Of a stretch of DNA of 64,000 nucleotides, positions 38,013-50,082 are shown piece by piece. The stretch comes from Gallaecimonas pentaromativorans (GTDB lineage Bacteria > Pseudomonadota > Gammaproteobacteria > Enterobacterales > Gallaecimonadaceae): contig NZ_RJUL01000004.1 of assembly GCF_003751625.1 (NCBI RefSeq), positions 310,001-374,000 of the forward strand, read 5' to 3'. A program made the position numbers and the translations under genes. Every line of letters begins with the position of its first letter. Position 1 is the first letter of the stretch. Under the pieces are notes generated by a model. It was not told where the DNA came from and searched no databases. It was given only the letters and a program-made list of their open reading frames with translations.

Positions 38013-39121
38013 ATGAGCGACAAGCCCCTTAGTGAGACCAAAGTCATCGTCGGCATGTCCGGCGGTGTGGATTCTTCTGTCTCTGCCTACCTGCTCAAAG
38101 CCCAGGGTTACCAGGTCGAAGGCCTGTTCATGAAGAACTGGGAAGAGGACGACGACACCGACTACTGCACCTCTGCCGAAGACATGGCGGACGCGCAGGC
38201 CGTGTGCGACAAGCTCGGTATCAAATTGCACAAAATCAACTTCGCCGCCGAGTACTGGGACAACGTGTTCGAGTATTTCCTGGACGAATACAAAGCCGGG
38301 CGCACCCCCAACCCGGACATCATGTGCAACAAGGAAATCAAGTTCAAAGCCTTCCTTAACTACGCGGCCGATGCCCTTGGCGCCGACTTTATCGCCACCG
38401 GCCACTACGTGCGTAACCGCGTTGTGGACGGCCACTGGCAACTGCTGCGCGGCCTTGACGACAACAAGGATCAGTCCTACTTCCTCTACGCCCTTGGCGA
38501 GCAGCAAGTGGGCCAGACCCTGTTCCCGGTAGGCGAGCTGCCCAAGCCCGAAGTGCGCCGCATCGCCGAAGAGCAAGGCCTTGTTACCGCCAAGAAAAAG
38601 GACTCCACCGGTATCTGCTTTATCGGTGAGCGCAAATTTAAAGACTTCCTGCAGCGCTTTTTGCCGGCCCAGCCCGGTGATATCGAAACGCCGGAAGGAG
38701 ACGTCATTGGCCGCCATGAAGGGCTGATGTACCACACCCTTGGCCAGCGCAAGGGCCTTGGCATCGGTGGCCTGAAAAACGCCTCCGACGACCCTTGGTA
38801 CGTGGTGGACAAAAACGTCGAGCGCAACGTATTGGTAGTGGCTCAGGGCCATGACCACCCGCTATTGTTCTCCAACGGCCTCATTGCCACCCAGCTCGAT
38901 TGGGTTGACCGCAAGGGCCCTGAAACCACCCGGCTGACCGTCAAGACCCGCTATCGCCAGCACGACATCGACTGCACCGTCGAGCCCCTGGCCAATGGCG
39001 ACGTCAAAGTGCTGTTCGACGAGCCGCAAATTGCCGTGACCCCGGGCCAAAGCGCCGTTTTTTATCAAGGCGAAGTCTGCCTTGGCGGCGGCATCATCCA
39101 ACGTTATATCCGAGGTGAGCA

Positions 39122-39125
<4 letters not shown>
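38013..39125 (+). CDS. mnmA: tRNA-specific 2-thiouridylase MnmA
   Basis: MnmA (370 residues) thiolates U34 of tRNA-Lys, Glu and Gln using sulfur from TusE. The PP-loop is GMSGGVDSS (14-22). The catalytic cysteines are Cys105 ([12 protein letters not shown]) and Cys202 ([13 protein letters not shown]). Its sulfur donors are the tus genes at 1.9-3.2 kb in this window. The stop overlaps the hflD ATG (ATGA). Confidence 0.97.
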
Positions 39126-41097
<1,972 letters not shown>

Positions 41098-41102
41098 AAA
41101 AG

Positions 41103-41126
41103 AGCGGCCTTAAGGCCGCTTTTTTT
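41103..41126 (+). terminator. Terminator of the mnmA-hflD-purB unit
   Basis: AGCGGCC, loop TTAA, GGCCGCT, then T-run. Confidence 0.85.
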
Positions 41127-41195
41127 GTGCCGCATCAAGCAGCCCGGCGCGCTTTGCGTTACATTACGCCCATCAAAACCTACGAACCCACACAG

Positions 41196-42320
41196 ATGAT
41201 GAAACTGGCTCTCCCCGGCGGTATTCAAGGCTTTTTGACTGAGTACTGGCAGAAAAAACCCTGCCTTATCAAAGGCGGCATCGAAAACTTTGTCGACCCT
41301 CTGGACGCCAACGATCTGGCGGGTCTGGCCATGGAAGCGGAAATTGAATCGCGCATCGTGGTCAGAAACGGCGAGCACTGGGATGTTCAGCACGGCCCCT
41401 TCGAGCATTTCCCCACCAGCGAGAAAGACTGGACCTTGCTGGTCCAGGCCGTTGACCATTGGTTTGAGCAAAGCAGCGAGCTGATGAACCTCTTTAGCTT
41501 CATGCCGCGCTGGCGCATCGATGACCTGATGGTGAGCTTTTCGGTGCCGGGCGGCGGTGTCGGCCCGCATCTTGACCAATACGATGTCTTTATCATCCAG
41601 GGTGAAGGCAAACGCCGTTGGCGGGTGGGCGACAAGCAGCCGCTGAAAACCCAGACCCCGCACCCCAGCCTGTTGCAGGTTGAGCCCTTCAGCGCCGCCC
41701 TTATCGACGTGGAAATGGAAGCCGGCGATATTCTTTATATTCCGCCGGGCTTTCCCCACGAGGGCTACGCCATCGAAGCCGCCCTTAACTACTCGGTGGG
41801 CTTTCGGGCGCCGTCGGGGCGCGACTTGCTGAGTCACTTTGCTGACCTGGCTATCGATGAAGAGCGCTACAACCACCGCTATGGCGATCCTGACCTTCGG
41901 GTGCGCGAGCACACCGGCGAGATAACCCTGCCTGAGCTTAACCGCCTGAAATCCAACCTGACCCAGATCTTCGACGATGAAGCCACCTTGCACCGCTTCT
42001 TTGGCCTGTACCTGTCAGAAGCCAAGCACGAGTTGGACTTGGCTCCTAGCGAGCCGGAATACGACGTTGACGAAGTGCAGCAGCTTTTGGAAGAAGGCGC
42101 GGTGCTGCGCCGCCTGGCCGGGGCTCGCGCCCTGTACCTGGCAACGGTCGCCGACACCCTCTTTGTCGACGGTGAAGCCTACCCCATGCCCCAGGCCGCC
42201 GCACAAACGCTGGCCGACAGCGATGCGCCCGATCCGGCGCTACTCGCCGCGCAAACCGAGGCGTTGGTGGTGTTGACCTTGCTTATCAATAAAGGGTATT
42301 TCTTCTTCGAAGAGGCCTAA
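41196..42320 (+). CDS. roxA: 50S ribosomal protein L16 arginine hydroxylase RoxA (YcfD)
   Basis: RoxA (374 residues) is a JmjC-type Fe(II)/2-oxoglutarate oxygenase that hydroxylates Arg81 of L16. Iron ligands His125 and Asp127 lie in GPHLDQYDVFIIQGEGKRRW, at the same positions as in E. coli, and the third histidine is in PPGFPHEGYA. A C-terminal winged-helix region ends FFFEEA. ATG 41196 gives the family N-terminus; the upstream extension lacks support. No strong SD. Confidence 0.94.
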   Translation: MMKLALPGGIQGFLTEYWQKKPCLIKGGIENFVDPLDANDLAGLAMEAEIESRIVVRNGEHWDVQHGPFEHFPTSEKDWTLLVQAVDHWFEQSSELMNLFSFMPRWRIDDLMVSFSVPGGGVGPHLDQYDVFIIQGEGKRRWRVGDKQPLKTQTPHPSLLQVEPFSAALIDVEMEAGDILYIPPGFPHEGYAIEAALNYSVGFRAPSGRDLLSHFADLAIDEERYNHRYGDPDLRVREHTGEITLPELNRLKSNLTQIFDDEATLHRFFGLYLSEAKHELDLAPSEPEYDVDEVQQLLEEGAVLRRLAGARALYLATVADTLFVDGEAYPMPQAAAQTLADSDAPDPALLAAQTEALVVLTLLINKGYFFFEEA

Positions 42321-42325
42321 AAAAA

Positions 42326-42347
42326 CCGCCCCTCGGGGCGGTTTTTT
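42326..42347. terminator. Convergent terminator roxA / DUF4826
   Basis: CCGCCCC, loop TC, GGGGCGG, then six T, with A-run before the stem. Confidence 0.82.
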
Positions 42348-42814
42348 CATGCGGGTTCGTTTTGCCAAAGGGCGGGGTCGTTAAATATCCCATAAAGCCC
42401 TTCGGCACGATTGACCAGCAATCGAGCAAAGTTCATTTGCACCGGATCAGCTCTACCTGGGCCCTTGGCAATGTTCTCGGCTTGCAGTTGCCAGTTGAAG
42501 GAAAAGTGCCGAACCGCCTCTCGGGCATTGGGAGCCACGCTGAGTGGCACATGGTCCGTTGGCAAGTTTCCAGAGATAACCCAGTAGTCAGAGACACGGT
42601 TATTTTCCCTTGCCTTAATACGCCATACCGCCATCAACGGAGGCAGTATCCGGCTGTCTGCTTGGCGAACACCCTGGGGCATGATGCCTTTTTTCGCCAG
42701 GTAGCTGTTGGCCTTTTGCAGGCTGTCGCGCACCCACTGCGCTTCCAACTCACGACGCTGTTCGTCGGTAATTTGCGGCGCTTGACCTTGTCCGTTTTCT
42801 TGTTGTTCGGCCAT
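42347..42814 (-). CDS. DUF4826 family protein
   Basis: A 155-residue soluble protein. The stretch EAQWVRDSLQKANSYLAKKGIMP, then RILPPLMAVWRIKA, and ISGNLPTDHVPLSVAPNAREAVRHFSFNWQLQAENI match a family I recall as DUF4826 in marine gammaproteobacteria. Function unknown. ATG 42814 is chosen as the family start; the frame continues to 42892 without match. It is monocistronic with the shared terminator downstream. Confidence 0.82.
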   Translation of the reverse strand: MAEQQENGQGQAPQITDEQRRELEAQWVRDSLQKANSYLAKKGIMPQGVRQADSRILPPLMAVWRIKARENNRVSDYWVISGNLPTDHVPLSVAPNAREAVRHFSFNWQLQAENIAKGPGRADPVQMNFARLLVNRAEGLYGIFNDPALWQNEPA

Positions 42815-42989
42815 TTTACATTCTCTTATCAATACAGCTTGCGGCCTACGATAACGGGGCCGAAGGCCCTTGGCAAGGGGCCTAATGTCCATATTTCTTT
42901 ACTGGTTGGATCAGCCCCTGTACCCTTCTGGCCGTCTGGAAAGGATGGCGATAACTCTCTAAGATGTGCGCCGTCACGAGCACCTTTAT

Positions 42990-43011
42990 TTTACGTTTAC
43001 GGAAACGTAAA
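42990..43011. promoter_or_regulatory. LiuR-like operator upstream of leucine dehydrogenase
   Basis: A perfect inverted repeat: TTTACGTTT, spacer ACGG, AAACGTAAA, 51 bp before the gene start. The MerR-type regulator LiuR of branched-chain amino acid catabolism uses such ACGTAAACGT-type palindromes in gammaproteobacteria; the link is inference. Confidence 0.65.
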
Positions 43012-43061
43012 CTCAGCAGTAAGCAATGGTGCAACCCTTACCTATAACGGAGAACAACGAC

Positions 43062-44096
43062 GTGGCTGTATTCAATCACACAGCGTTCGACGGTCATGAA
43101 GAAGTGGTCTTCTGTCATGATGTTGAAACCGGACTCAAGGCAATCATCGCTATCCACAACACCAACTGCGGCCCGGCCGTCGGTGGTTGCCGGATGTGGA
43201 ACTACGCATCCGACGATGAAGCCCTGACCGATGTCCTGCGTTTGTCTCGTGGTATGACCTATAAAAATGCCCTGGCCGGCCTGCCCTTTGGTGGCGGAAA
43301 ATCGGTGATCATCGGCGATGCCAAAACCATGAAGTCCGAAGCCCTGTTCCGCGCTTTCGGCCGTTTCCTCAATTCTCTGGGTGGCCGCTACGTGACCGCC
43401 GAAGACGTGGGCACCTCCACCAAGGACATCGCCCACATCCAAATGGAAACTGACTTTGTGGCCGGTATCGAAGGCCTGTCTGGCGACCCGTCTCCTTTTA
43501 CTGCCCTTGGCACCTACCTGGGTATCAAGGCGGCCGTTAAGCACAAGCTGGGCCGCGACGACTTAGAAGGCCTGAAAGTCTCAGTACAAGGCCTGGGTTC
43601 TGTTGGTTACTACCTGTGCGAACACCTGGCTCGCGCCGGTGCCAAGTTGTTTGTGACCGACATCAACGAAGCGGCCCTGAAAAAAGCCGAAGCCGAACTG
43701 GGCGCCACCATCGTTGGCCTGGACGACATTTACGACTTGGACGTCGACATCTACGCCCCTTGTGCCCTGGGTGCCACCGTCAACGACAACACCATTGATC
43801 GCATCAAAGCCACCATCATCGCCGGTTGTGCCAACAACCAGTTGGCCGAGGCGCGTCATGACCAGCTGCTGCGCGACAAGGGCATCCTCTACGCCCCTGA
43901 CTACGTCATCAACGCAGGCGGCATCATCAACGTGTCCTTCGAGAAGGATTACGACAAAACCAAGGCCACCGCCAAGGTCGAAGAAATTTATGCCACCTTG
44001 CTGGATATCTTCGCCCGCGCCGATACCCAGCAAAAGCCGACCGGCATCATCGCCGACCAAATGGCCCGTGAGATCATCGCTCGCGGCGGCAAATAA
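43062..44096 (+). CDS. ldh: Leucine dehydrogenase (Glu/Leu/Phe/Val family)
   Basis: A 344-residue NAD-dependent enzyme that deaminates Leu, Val and Ile to 2-oxo acids. Catalytic Lys80 lies in GLPFGGGKSVIIGD, with CGPAVGGCRM for substrate binding and the Rossmann motif VQGLGSVGYYL. GTG 43062 is chosen because GGAG lies nine bases before it and the length fits; an ATG at 43026 lacks a ribosome site. A perfect LiuR-like palindrome precedes it. It converges on the ilvGMEDAC operon, so breakdown and synthesis of the same amino acids lie face to face. Confidence 0.93.
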   Translation: MAVFNHTAFDGHEEVVFCHDVETGLKAIIAIHNTNCGPAVGGCRMWNYASDDEALTDVLRLSRGMTYKNALAGLPFGGGKSVIIGDAKTMKSEALFRAFGRFLNSLGGRYVTAEDVGTSTKDIAHIQMETDFVAGIEGLSGDPSPFTALGTYLGIKAAVKHKLGRDDLEGLKVSVQGLGSVGYYLCEHLARAGAKLFVTDINEAALKKAEAELGATIVGLDDIYDLDVDIYAPCALGATVNDNTIDRIKATIIAGCANNQLAEARHDQLLRDKGILYAPDYVINAGGIINVSFEKDYDKTKATAKVEEIYATLLDIFARADTQQKPTGIIADQMAREIIARGGK

Positions 44097-44113
44097 GCCT
44101 TAGCCACCGGCAT

Positions 44114-44136
44114 AAAAAAAGGCCCCGAAAGGGGCC
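44114..44136 (-). terminator. Terminator of the ilv operon
   Basis: GGCCCC, loop GAAA, GGGGCC; seven T follow on the minus strand after ilvC. Confidence 0.8.
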
Positions 44137-44168
44137 TTTGGCATTTAAGGGTCCTTGCCTTTATCGCC

Positions 44169-45605
44169 TCAACGTTCGCGCATGTAAGCGCGCAAGGAAG
44201 CCCCGACGGCTTCGATGGGATGATTCTGGTTCTGCTCGTCCACCAGGGACAAAGTAGCATCGTCCACGGCGTCAAACTGGCCGCCTTCACCCAATTCCTT
44301 GAGATCCCAGCCAGCCATCACGTCTTTGACAATGCCGGTGGCAACGTTGGAGAACAGGTAGTTACCGTACTCGGCGGTGTCGCTGATGACCACGTTCATC
44401 TCGTGCAGGCGGCGACGAGCCAGGGTGTTGGCAATGAGCGGCAACTCGTGCAGTGACTCGTAGTAAGCAGAAGCGGGGCTGATACCGGCTTCCACCATCA
44501 CTTCAAAGGCCAGCTCAACACCGGCGGCGAACAGCGCGACCAAGCCGGTGGCACGGTCAAAGTCCAGCTCGAAATGGCTGCTGGGCGGCGCTTGCTCGAA
44601 GCCGGTTTCGGCGGTGTTCTGGCGCCAGGTCAGCAGATCGATGTCGTCCTTGGCCCAGTCGGCCATCATACCTTCGGCAAACTGGCCGCCGATGATGTCG
44701 TCCATGTGTTTTTCAAATAAGGGGCGGAAGGCGGCTTTGAGTTTGTCGGCTTCGCGGCGAGCATGCACACGCTCGGCCGGGCTCAGCTTGGAAAACGCCA
44801 GGCGCACGCCACCGGCCTTCATGCTCTCGGACACCTGCTCGATACCGAACTGGTAGAAAGACGCCGCCTGGGCCGCCGGTACATTCAGCTCTACCAGGCG
44901 CTCAAAGCCGGCTACGCACACCGCTTGCGGCAAGCCGCACAGCACGGTTTGCTCGCCCATCAGGTCAGATTTCACTTCCGCCTCAAAGCTCGACAGCAGT
45001 ACACCGGCGTGGTGGCCACCGGTACCGGCGCACCAGGCCTTGGCCCAAGCCAGGCCCAGGCCTTGCGGGTCTTGATGGACGGCGATAAGGGTCGGTACGC
45101 CGAAGCCGCGCAGGTACTCGGCCCGCACTTCGGTGCCGGGGCACTTGGGCGCCACCATTATCACGGTGATGTCGTCACGAATTTCGCGCTGGGCTTCAAT
45201 CACGTCAAAGCCGTGGGAATAACCCAGGAAGGCGCCTTGTTTCATCAGCGGCATGATGCCGTTAACCACCGGGCCGTGTTGCTTATCGGGGGTGAGGTTC
45301 ATCACCAAGTCGGCATTGGGCACCAGCTCTTCAAAAGAACCAACATGAAAACCGTTGTCCTTGGCGCGCTGATAGGAGGCGTTTTTGCTGTCGATAGACG
45401 ACTGACGCAGGGCGTAAGCCACGTTCAGGCCGCTGTCGCGCAGGTTCAGGCCCTGGTTCAGACCCTGGGCACCGCAGCCCAGAATAACGATCTGCTTACC
45501 CTTGAGCACCTCAACGCCGTCACTGAAGGCGCTTTTGGGCACCGGGTGACATTGGCGCAGGGCCTGCAACTGGGTACGCAGGGGCTTTTGGTGAAATGCG
45601 GTCAT
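44169..45605 (-). CDS. ilvC: Ketol-acid reductoisomerase (class II)
   Basis: IlvC (478 residues) converts acetolactate and acetohydroxybutyrate into dihydroxy acids with NADPH. It is the long class II form with a duplicated C-terminal knot domain. KQIVILGCGAQGLNQGLNLRDSG binds NADPH; HMDDIIGGQFAEGMMADWAKDD and YYESLHELPLIANT carry metal ligands. ATG 45605 has AAGGAG nine bases upstream; an ATG at 45626 would destroy that SD. Unlike E. coli, ilvC is the last gene of the ilv operon and not a separate unit. Confidence 0.96.
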   Translation of the reverse strand: MTAFHQKPLRTQLQALRQCHPVPKSAFSDGVEVLKGKQIVILGCGAQGLNQGLNLRDSGLNVAYALRQSSIDSKNASYQRAKDNGFHVGSFEELVPNADLVMNLTPDKQHGPVVNGIMPLMKQGAFLGYSHGFDVIEAQREIRDDITVIMVAPKCPGTEVRAEYLRGFGVPTLIAVHQDPQGLGLAWAKAWCAGTGGHHAGVLLSSFEAEVKSDLMGEQTVLCGLPQAVCVAGFERLVELNVPAAQAASFYQFGIEQVSESMKAGGVRLAFSKLSPAERVHARREADKLKAAFRPLFEKHMDDIIGGQFAEGMMADWAKDDIDLLTWRQNTAETGFEQAPPSSHFELDFDRATGLVALFAAGVELAFEVMVEAGISPASAYYESLHELPLIANTLARRRLHEMNVVISDTAEYGNYLFSNVATGIVKDVMAGWDLKELGEGGQFDAVDDATLSLVDEQNQNHPIEAVGASLRAYMRER

Positions 45606-45619
45606 GGGTTCTTGCTCCT

Positions 45620-47122
45620 TCAACATAAAAATCGGCTGTAAGCGGGATTATCGTCTTCGGCCCGGTACGGATACCCGATGGAATCGAGGTGCCGGGTCAA
45701 GCTGTCGTTTTCGGCGTCGGCAAAAGCAGCCAGTACCCGGCCGACGTCGGCGCCATGATGGCGATAGTGAAACAGGGAAATATCAAACTGGCTGCCAAGG
45801 TTCTCAAGGAACGCCAGCAGCGCTTTGGGGTGTTCGGGAAAGGCAAAGCTGTACAAGCGCTCAGAGCGGTGCACCGGCGGGCGGCCCCCCACCATGTAGC
45901 GCACGTGCAGCTTGGCAAGCTCGTTGTCGGACAAGTCCAACACGTCAAAGCCGCTTTGCTCCAGGTCCGCCACCAGGGCGGTGCGTTCATAGATACCGCC
46001 GGTACGCACGCTCACCAGAATTTGCGCCTCGGCAGTGTCACGGTAGCGGTAGCTGAACTCAGTGACCGCCCTGCCCTTTAAGGTGCGGCACAGCGCCAAA
46101 AAGCTGCCGGGCCGTTCGGGGATGGTCACCGCCAATACCGCTTCGGTGCCTTCGCCCAGATCGCAGCGCTCAGACACCTGGCGCAGCAGGTGAAAGTTGA
46201 GGTTGGCGCCAGACAGCACCGCCCCCACCTGCCCTTTGAACTCGGGGTGCTGTTCGCACCAGGCTTTAAGCCCGGCCAGGGACAGAGCACCGGCAGGCTC
46301 GGCCACGGCCCGCACGTCTTCAAAGATGTCTTTGATGGCGGCGCAGATAGCGTCATTGCTGACGGTGATGGCCTCGTCCACAAACTGGTTCATCACCCGA
46401 AAGGTTTCGCTGCCGATGCGTTTGACGGCGACGCCGTCGGCAAAGGTGCCCACTTCCTCCAGGGTAACCGGGGCGCCCGCTTCAAAAGCGGCCTTGAAAC
46501 AAGCGGCGTCATCGGGCTCGACGGCGACTACACGAATTTCAGGCTTAAGCTGCTTGATAACCGCCGCCACGCCGGCGGCCAGGCCGCCACCGCCAACGGG
46601 CAGGAACAGCACATCGAGCTTCGGCAGCTCCTTGATAAGCTCAAGGCCCAGGGTGCCCTGGCCGGCGATGACTTTTTCGTCATCAAAGGGCGCCACAAAA
46701 GCAAAGCCCTGTTGGCTGCTCAAGGTCTGGGCGTGGTCCTTGGCGGCATCGAAGTTGTCGCCAAAGAGCACCACTTCTGCGCCCAGGGCCTTCACGGCTT
46801 CGACCTTGATGGACGGCGCCTGGGTGGGCATCACGATAATGGCTTTAAACCCCAGGGCGCGCGCCGACAGCGCGACCCCTTGGGCATGGTTACCGGCGGA
46901 AGCGGCCACTACTCCGGGGCAATCGGAGGGCAGGCTGGCGATTTTGTGGTAGGCACCACGCAACTTGAAGCTGTGTACAGGTTGCAAGTCTTCGCGTTTT
47001 AGCCAGACATCCTGGCCCAGGCGTTCAGACAGCCGGGCCAACCGGTTGACCGGGGTGGCTTTGGCCACCTCGTACACCGGCGAGCACAGGGCTTCGCGCA
47101 GGTAACCGTAGCCGTCTAGCAT
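45620..47122 (-). CDS. ilvA: Threonine deaminase, biosynthetic
   Basis: IlvA (500 residues) makes 2-oxobutyrate from threonine, the first step to isoleucine. PLP-binding Lys53 is in [11 protein letters not shown], and the PLP phosphate loop is GGGGLAAG. Two ACT-like regulatory domains (about 325-500) give isoleucine feedback. It overlaps ilvD by seven bases and ends 15 bp before ilvC. Confidence 0.96.
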   Translation of the reverse strand: MLDGYGYLREALCSPVYEVAKATPVNRLARLSERLGQDVWLKREDLQPVHSFKLRGAYHKIASLPSDCPGVVAASAGNHAQGVALSARALGFKAIIVMPTQAPSIKVEAVKALGAEVVLFGDNFDAAKDHAQTLSSQQGFAFVAPFDDEKVIAGQGTLGLELIKELPKLDVLFLPVGGGGLAAGVAAVIKQLKPEIRVVAVEPDDAACFKAAFEAGAPVTLEEVGTFADGVAVKRIGSETFRVMNQFVDEAITVSNDAICAAIKDIFEDVRAVAEPAGALSLAGLKAWCEQHPEFKGQVGAVLSGANLNFHLLRQVSERCDLGEGTEAVLAVTIPERPGSFLALCRTLKGRAVTEFSYRYRDTAEAQILVSVRTGGIYERTALVADLEQSGFDVLDLSDNELAKLHVRYMVGGRPPVHRSERLYSFAFPEHPKALLAFLENLGSQFDISLFHYRHHGADVGRVLAAFADAENDSLTRHLDSIGYPYRAEDDNPAYSRFLC

Positions 47123-48942
47123 GGCGCCCCCGACAGGATGTCTTTGTCGCGCACACCGCCCTTGTCGGCCGAGGTGGCCAGCAAGGAGTAGGTGCGCAGC
47201 CAGGCGGTGATCTGCCGCTGGCGCGGGCCAGGCCGGTAGGTGGCGGTGTTGGCCCGCTCGGCCAGCGCCTCGTCGGTCAGCTTTACCGACAACTCACGGG
47301 TGGGGATATCGATAACGATGGTATCGCCCTCTTCCACCAGCGCCAGCGGGCCCTTGGCGGCCGCTTCCGGCGCCATGTGGCCGATGGACAGCCCCGAAGT
47401 GCCGCCGGAGAAACGGCCGTCGGTGATCAGGGCGCAGTCTTTATCGAGACCCATGGATTTCAAATAACTGGTGGGATACAGCATTTCCTGCATACCCGGG
47501 CCGCCACGGGGGCCTTCATAACGAATGACCACCACGTCGCCCGCTTTTATCTTGCCGGCCAGAATGGCTTCAACGGCGCTGTCTTGGCTGTCAAAAACCC
47601 GGGCTGGGCCTTCAAAGTGCAGCTGCTCGTCAGAAACCCCGGCGGTTTTTACCACTGCGCCATTAGGGGCCAGATTGCCGCGCAGTACCGCCAGGCCGCC
47701 GTCTTGGCGGTAAGCGCCTTCGACGCTTCGGATACAACCGTTGTCTCTGTCCAGGTCCAGGGTGGGCCAGTAACTGTTCTGGGAAAACGCGGTACTGGAG
47801 GGGATCCCACCCGGACCGGCCAGATAGAACTCGGCTTGCTTGGCGGTTTCAAAGGCCGCCAGGGTGTCTTTTAAGGTTTCGCCGCGCACGTTGGGGGTGC
47901 TGGTGTCCAGCAGCCCGCCTTTGGCCAGCTCGCCCAGGATACCCATCACGCCGCCGGCGCGGTGCACATCTTCCATATGGTATTTGTTGGTGGCCGGGGC
48001 CACTTTGCAAAGCTGCGGTACCTTCTTGGACAGGGCGTCAATCTCGGTCAGGCCAAAATCCACTTCCCCTTCCTGGGCAGCAGCCAGCAGGTGCAGGATG
48101 GTGTTGGTAGAGCCGCCCATGGCGATGTCCATGGCCATGGCGTTCATAAAGCTGGGGCGGCTGGCGATGGTGCGCGGCAGGGCCCGCTCGTCACCTTTGT
48201 CGTACCAGGCTTCCACCAATTCCATGATGCGTTTGCCCGCTTCCAAAAACAGGCCTTCACGCTTCTTGTGGGTGGCCAGCATCGAGCCGTTACCAGGCAG
48301 GGCCAGGCCCAGGGCCTCGGTCAGGCAGTTCATGGAGTTGGCGGTGAACATACCTGAGCAGGCGCCGCAGGTAGGGCAAGCGGATTTTTCCACCTGCTCG
48401 ACATCGGCGTCAGACACATTGGGGTCGGCCGCTTTGACCATGGCGTCTACCAAATCCAGCTTAATGATTTGGTCCGACAGCTTGGTCTTGCCGGCTTCCA
48501 TGGGGCCACCGGAGACAAAAATGGTAGGGATGTTCAGCCGCAGCGCGGCGTTTAACATGCCGGGGGTGATTTTGTCGCAGTTGGAGATGCACACCAGGGC
48601 GTCGGCGCAGTGGGCGTTGACCATGGTTTCCACCGCGTCGGCGATGAGTTCACGGGACGGCAGCGAGTAGAGCATGCCGTCGTGGCCCATGGCGATGCCG
48701 TCATCCACGGCGATGGTATTAAATTCCCGCGGGGTGCCACCCGCTTCGCGCACGGCGCCAGCCACCAGGTCGCCCAGGTCTTTCAAATGCACATGCCCTG
48801 GCACGAACTGGGTGTAAGAGTTGGCAATGGCGATGATAGGCTTTTTCAGGTCGCCATCACCCAAACCGGTGGCCCGCCACAGGGCACGGGCGCCGGCATT
48901 GCGGCGGCCCTTTAAGGTGGTGTCACTTCTACGCTGCGGCAT
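47116..48942 (-). CDS. ilvD: Dihydroxy-acid dehydratase
   Basis: IlvD (608 residues) dehydrates dihydroxy acids to 2-oxo acids using a 4Fe-4S cluster. Cluster and substrate motifs are NCDKITPGM (121-129, Cys122) and the [19 protein letters not shown] stretch. ATG 48942 ([20 protein letters not shown]) is the family start and overlaps the end of ilvE by 14 bases; the frame is open to 49005 but that part is not family-like. Confidence 0.97.
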   Translation of the reverse strand: MPQRRSDTTLKGRRNAGARALWRATGLGDGDLKKPIIAIANSYTQFVPGHVHLKDLGDLVAGAVREAGGTPREFNTIAVDDGIAMGHDGMLYSLPSRELIADAVETMVNAHCADALVCISNCDKITPGMLNAALRLNIPTIFVSGGPMEAGKTKLSDQIIKLDLVDAMVKAADPNVSDADVEQVEKSACPTCGACSGMFTANSMNCLTEALGLALPGNGSMLATHKKREGLFLEAGKRIMELVEAWYDKGDERALPRTIASRPSFMNAMAMDIAMGGSTNTILHLLAAAQEGEVDFGLTEIDALSKKVPQLCKVAPATNKYHMEDVHRAGGVMGILGELAKGGLLDTSTPNVRGETLKDTLAAFETAKQAEFYLAGPGGIPSSTAFSQNSYWPTLDLDRDNGCIRSVEGAYRQDGGLAVLRGNLAPNGAVVKTAGVSDEQLHFEGPARVFDSQDSAVEAILAGKIKAGDVVVIRYEGPRGGPGMQEMLYPTSYLKSMGLDKDCALITDGRFSGGTSGLSIGHMAPEAAAKGPLALVEEGDTIVIDIPTRELSVKLTDEALAERANTATYRPGPRQRQITAWLRTYSLLATSADKGGVRDKDILSGAPC

Positions 48943-49864
48943 CTTTGGCCTCCACACTGTCCAACCAGCCCCATTTGTCTTCGGTTTCGCCGTTAAAAAG
49001 GCCAAAGAAGCGTTGCTGCATCAGCTCGGTTACCGGGCCACGCTTACCGTCGCCTACCGGGCAGCGGTCGATGGAGCGCACCGGGGTCACTTCGGCGGCG
49101 GTACCGGTAAAGAAGATTTCGTCGGCCACGTACAGGGCCTCGCGGGCGATGGCCCCTTCCACCACTTCAATGCCTTCGGCGCGGGCCAGGGTGACGATGG
49201 TGTCGCGGGTGATCCCTGGCAAAATCGAAGCGGTAGCCGGCGGGGTATACAGCACGCCGTTTTTCACCAGGAAGATGTTCTCCCCTGCCCCTTCAGAGAC
49301 CTGGCCACGGGCATCCAGGCCAATGCCTTCGTGAAAACCGTTGCGGCGCGCTTCGGTGGCAATGAGCAGGGAAGACAAATAGTTACCGGCTGCTTTGGCC
49401 CCAGTGGGGAAGGTATTGGGCGCTGCGCGGTTCCAGGACGACACACAGGCGTCTACCCCTTCTTCCAGGGCGCTCGCCCCCAGGTAGCGGCCCCAGGCAA
49501 AGGCGGCAACCAGTACCGACATTTCCATGTGCTGGGGTACCACACCCATACCCACTTCGCCCATGTAGGCCAAGGGGCGGATGTAGGCGCTGCGCAGGTT
49601 ATTGGCGTTCAGTACCTGGCGGGTGGCCGCCATCAGCTCGTCCACGGTATAGGGGATGGTGAAGCGGTAAATCTTGGCCGAGTCCTTGAGGCGCTGCATG
49701 TGGTCGCAATGGCGAAACACCACGGGGCCGGTGGGCGTGTCGTAAGCGCGAACGCCCTCAAAGAAGGCCGTGCCATAGTGCATGCTATGGCTCATGGGAT
49801 GGACCTGGGCTTCGCTCCAGGGGGCCAGGTGCCCGTCCATCCATATAAAATCCGCGCGGTTCAT
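48929..49864 (-). CDS. ilvE: Branched-chain amino acid aminotransferase
   Basis: IlvE (311 residues) is a fold-type IV PLP aminotransferase that finishes Val, Leu and Ile. [36 protein letters not shown] is the family start. The PLP lysine is in [14 protein letters not shown], and [13 protein letters not shown] binds the cofactor. The ATG overlaps the ilvM stop (ATGA). Confidence 0.96.
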   Translation of the reverse strand: MNRADFIWMDGHLAPWSEAQVHPMSHSMHYGTAFFEGVRAYDTPTGPVVFRHCDHMQRLKDSAKIYRFTIPYTVDELMAATRQVLNANNLRSAYIRPLAYMGEVGMGVVPQHMEMSVLVAAFAWGRYLGASALEEGVDACVSSWNRAAPNTFPTGAKAAGNYLSSLLIATEARRNGFHEGIGLDARGQVSEGAGENIFLVKNGVLYTPPATASILPGITRDTIVTLARAEGIEVVEGAIAREALYVADEIFFTGTAAEVTPVRSIDRCPVGDGKRGPVTELMQQRFFGLFNGETEDKWGWLDSVEAKDAAA

Positions 49865-50079
49865 ACTGCTTCCTCCGAAAGGGATACCACGTCAGCCAGC
49901 TTCTCCAACTGCCGGGTTAAATGAGACAAGGGATGTTCGTGTGTCACACTCAGGCGCACGCCTTCTGGCTGCCATTGCACCTGGGTCAATTCAAAGCCGC
50001 GGTGGCGAACCAGGCGCAGCAGGCGCTCCAGGGCGGCGGGCGCGGGGCGTAAGGTGATGTACAACGTGCTCTGGGTCAC
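49861..50079 (-). CDS. ilvM: Acetolactate synthase II small subunit
   Basis: IlvM (72 residues) is a short ACT-domain regulatory subunit for IlvG. The sequence TLYITLRPAPAALERLLRLVRHRGFELTQVQW fits the ACT beta-alpha-beta start. GTG start at 50079, three bases after the ilvG stop; the stop overlaps ilvE. Confidence 0.88.
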   Translation of the reverse strand: MTQSTLYITLRPAPAALERLLRLVRHRGFELTQVQWQPEGVRLSVTHEHPLSHLTRQLEKLADVVSLSEEAV

Positions 50080-50082
50080 CGC

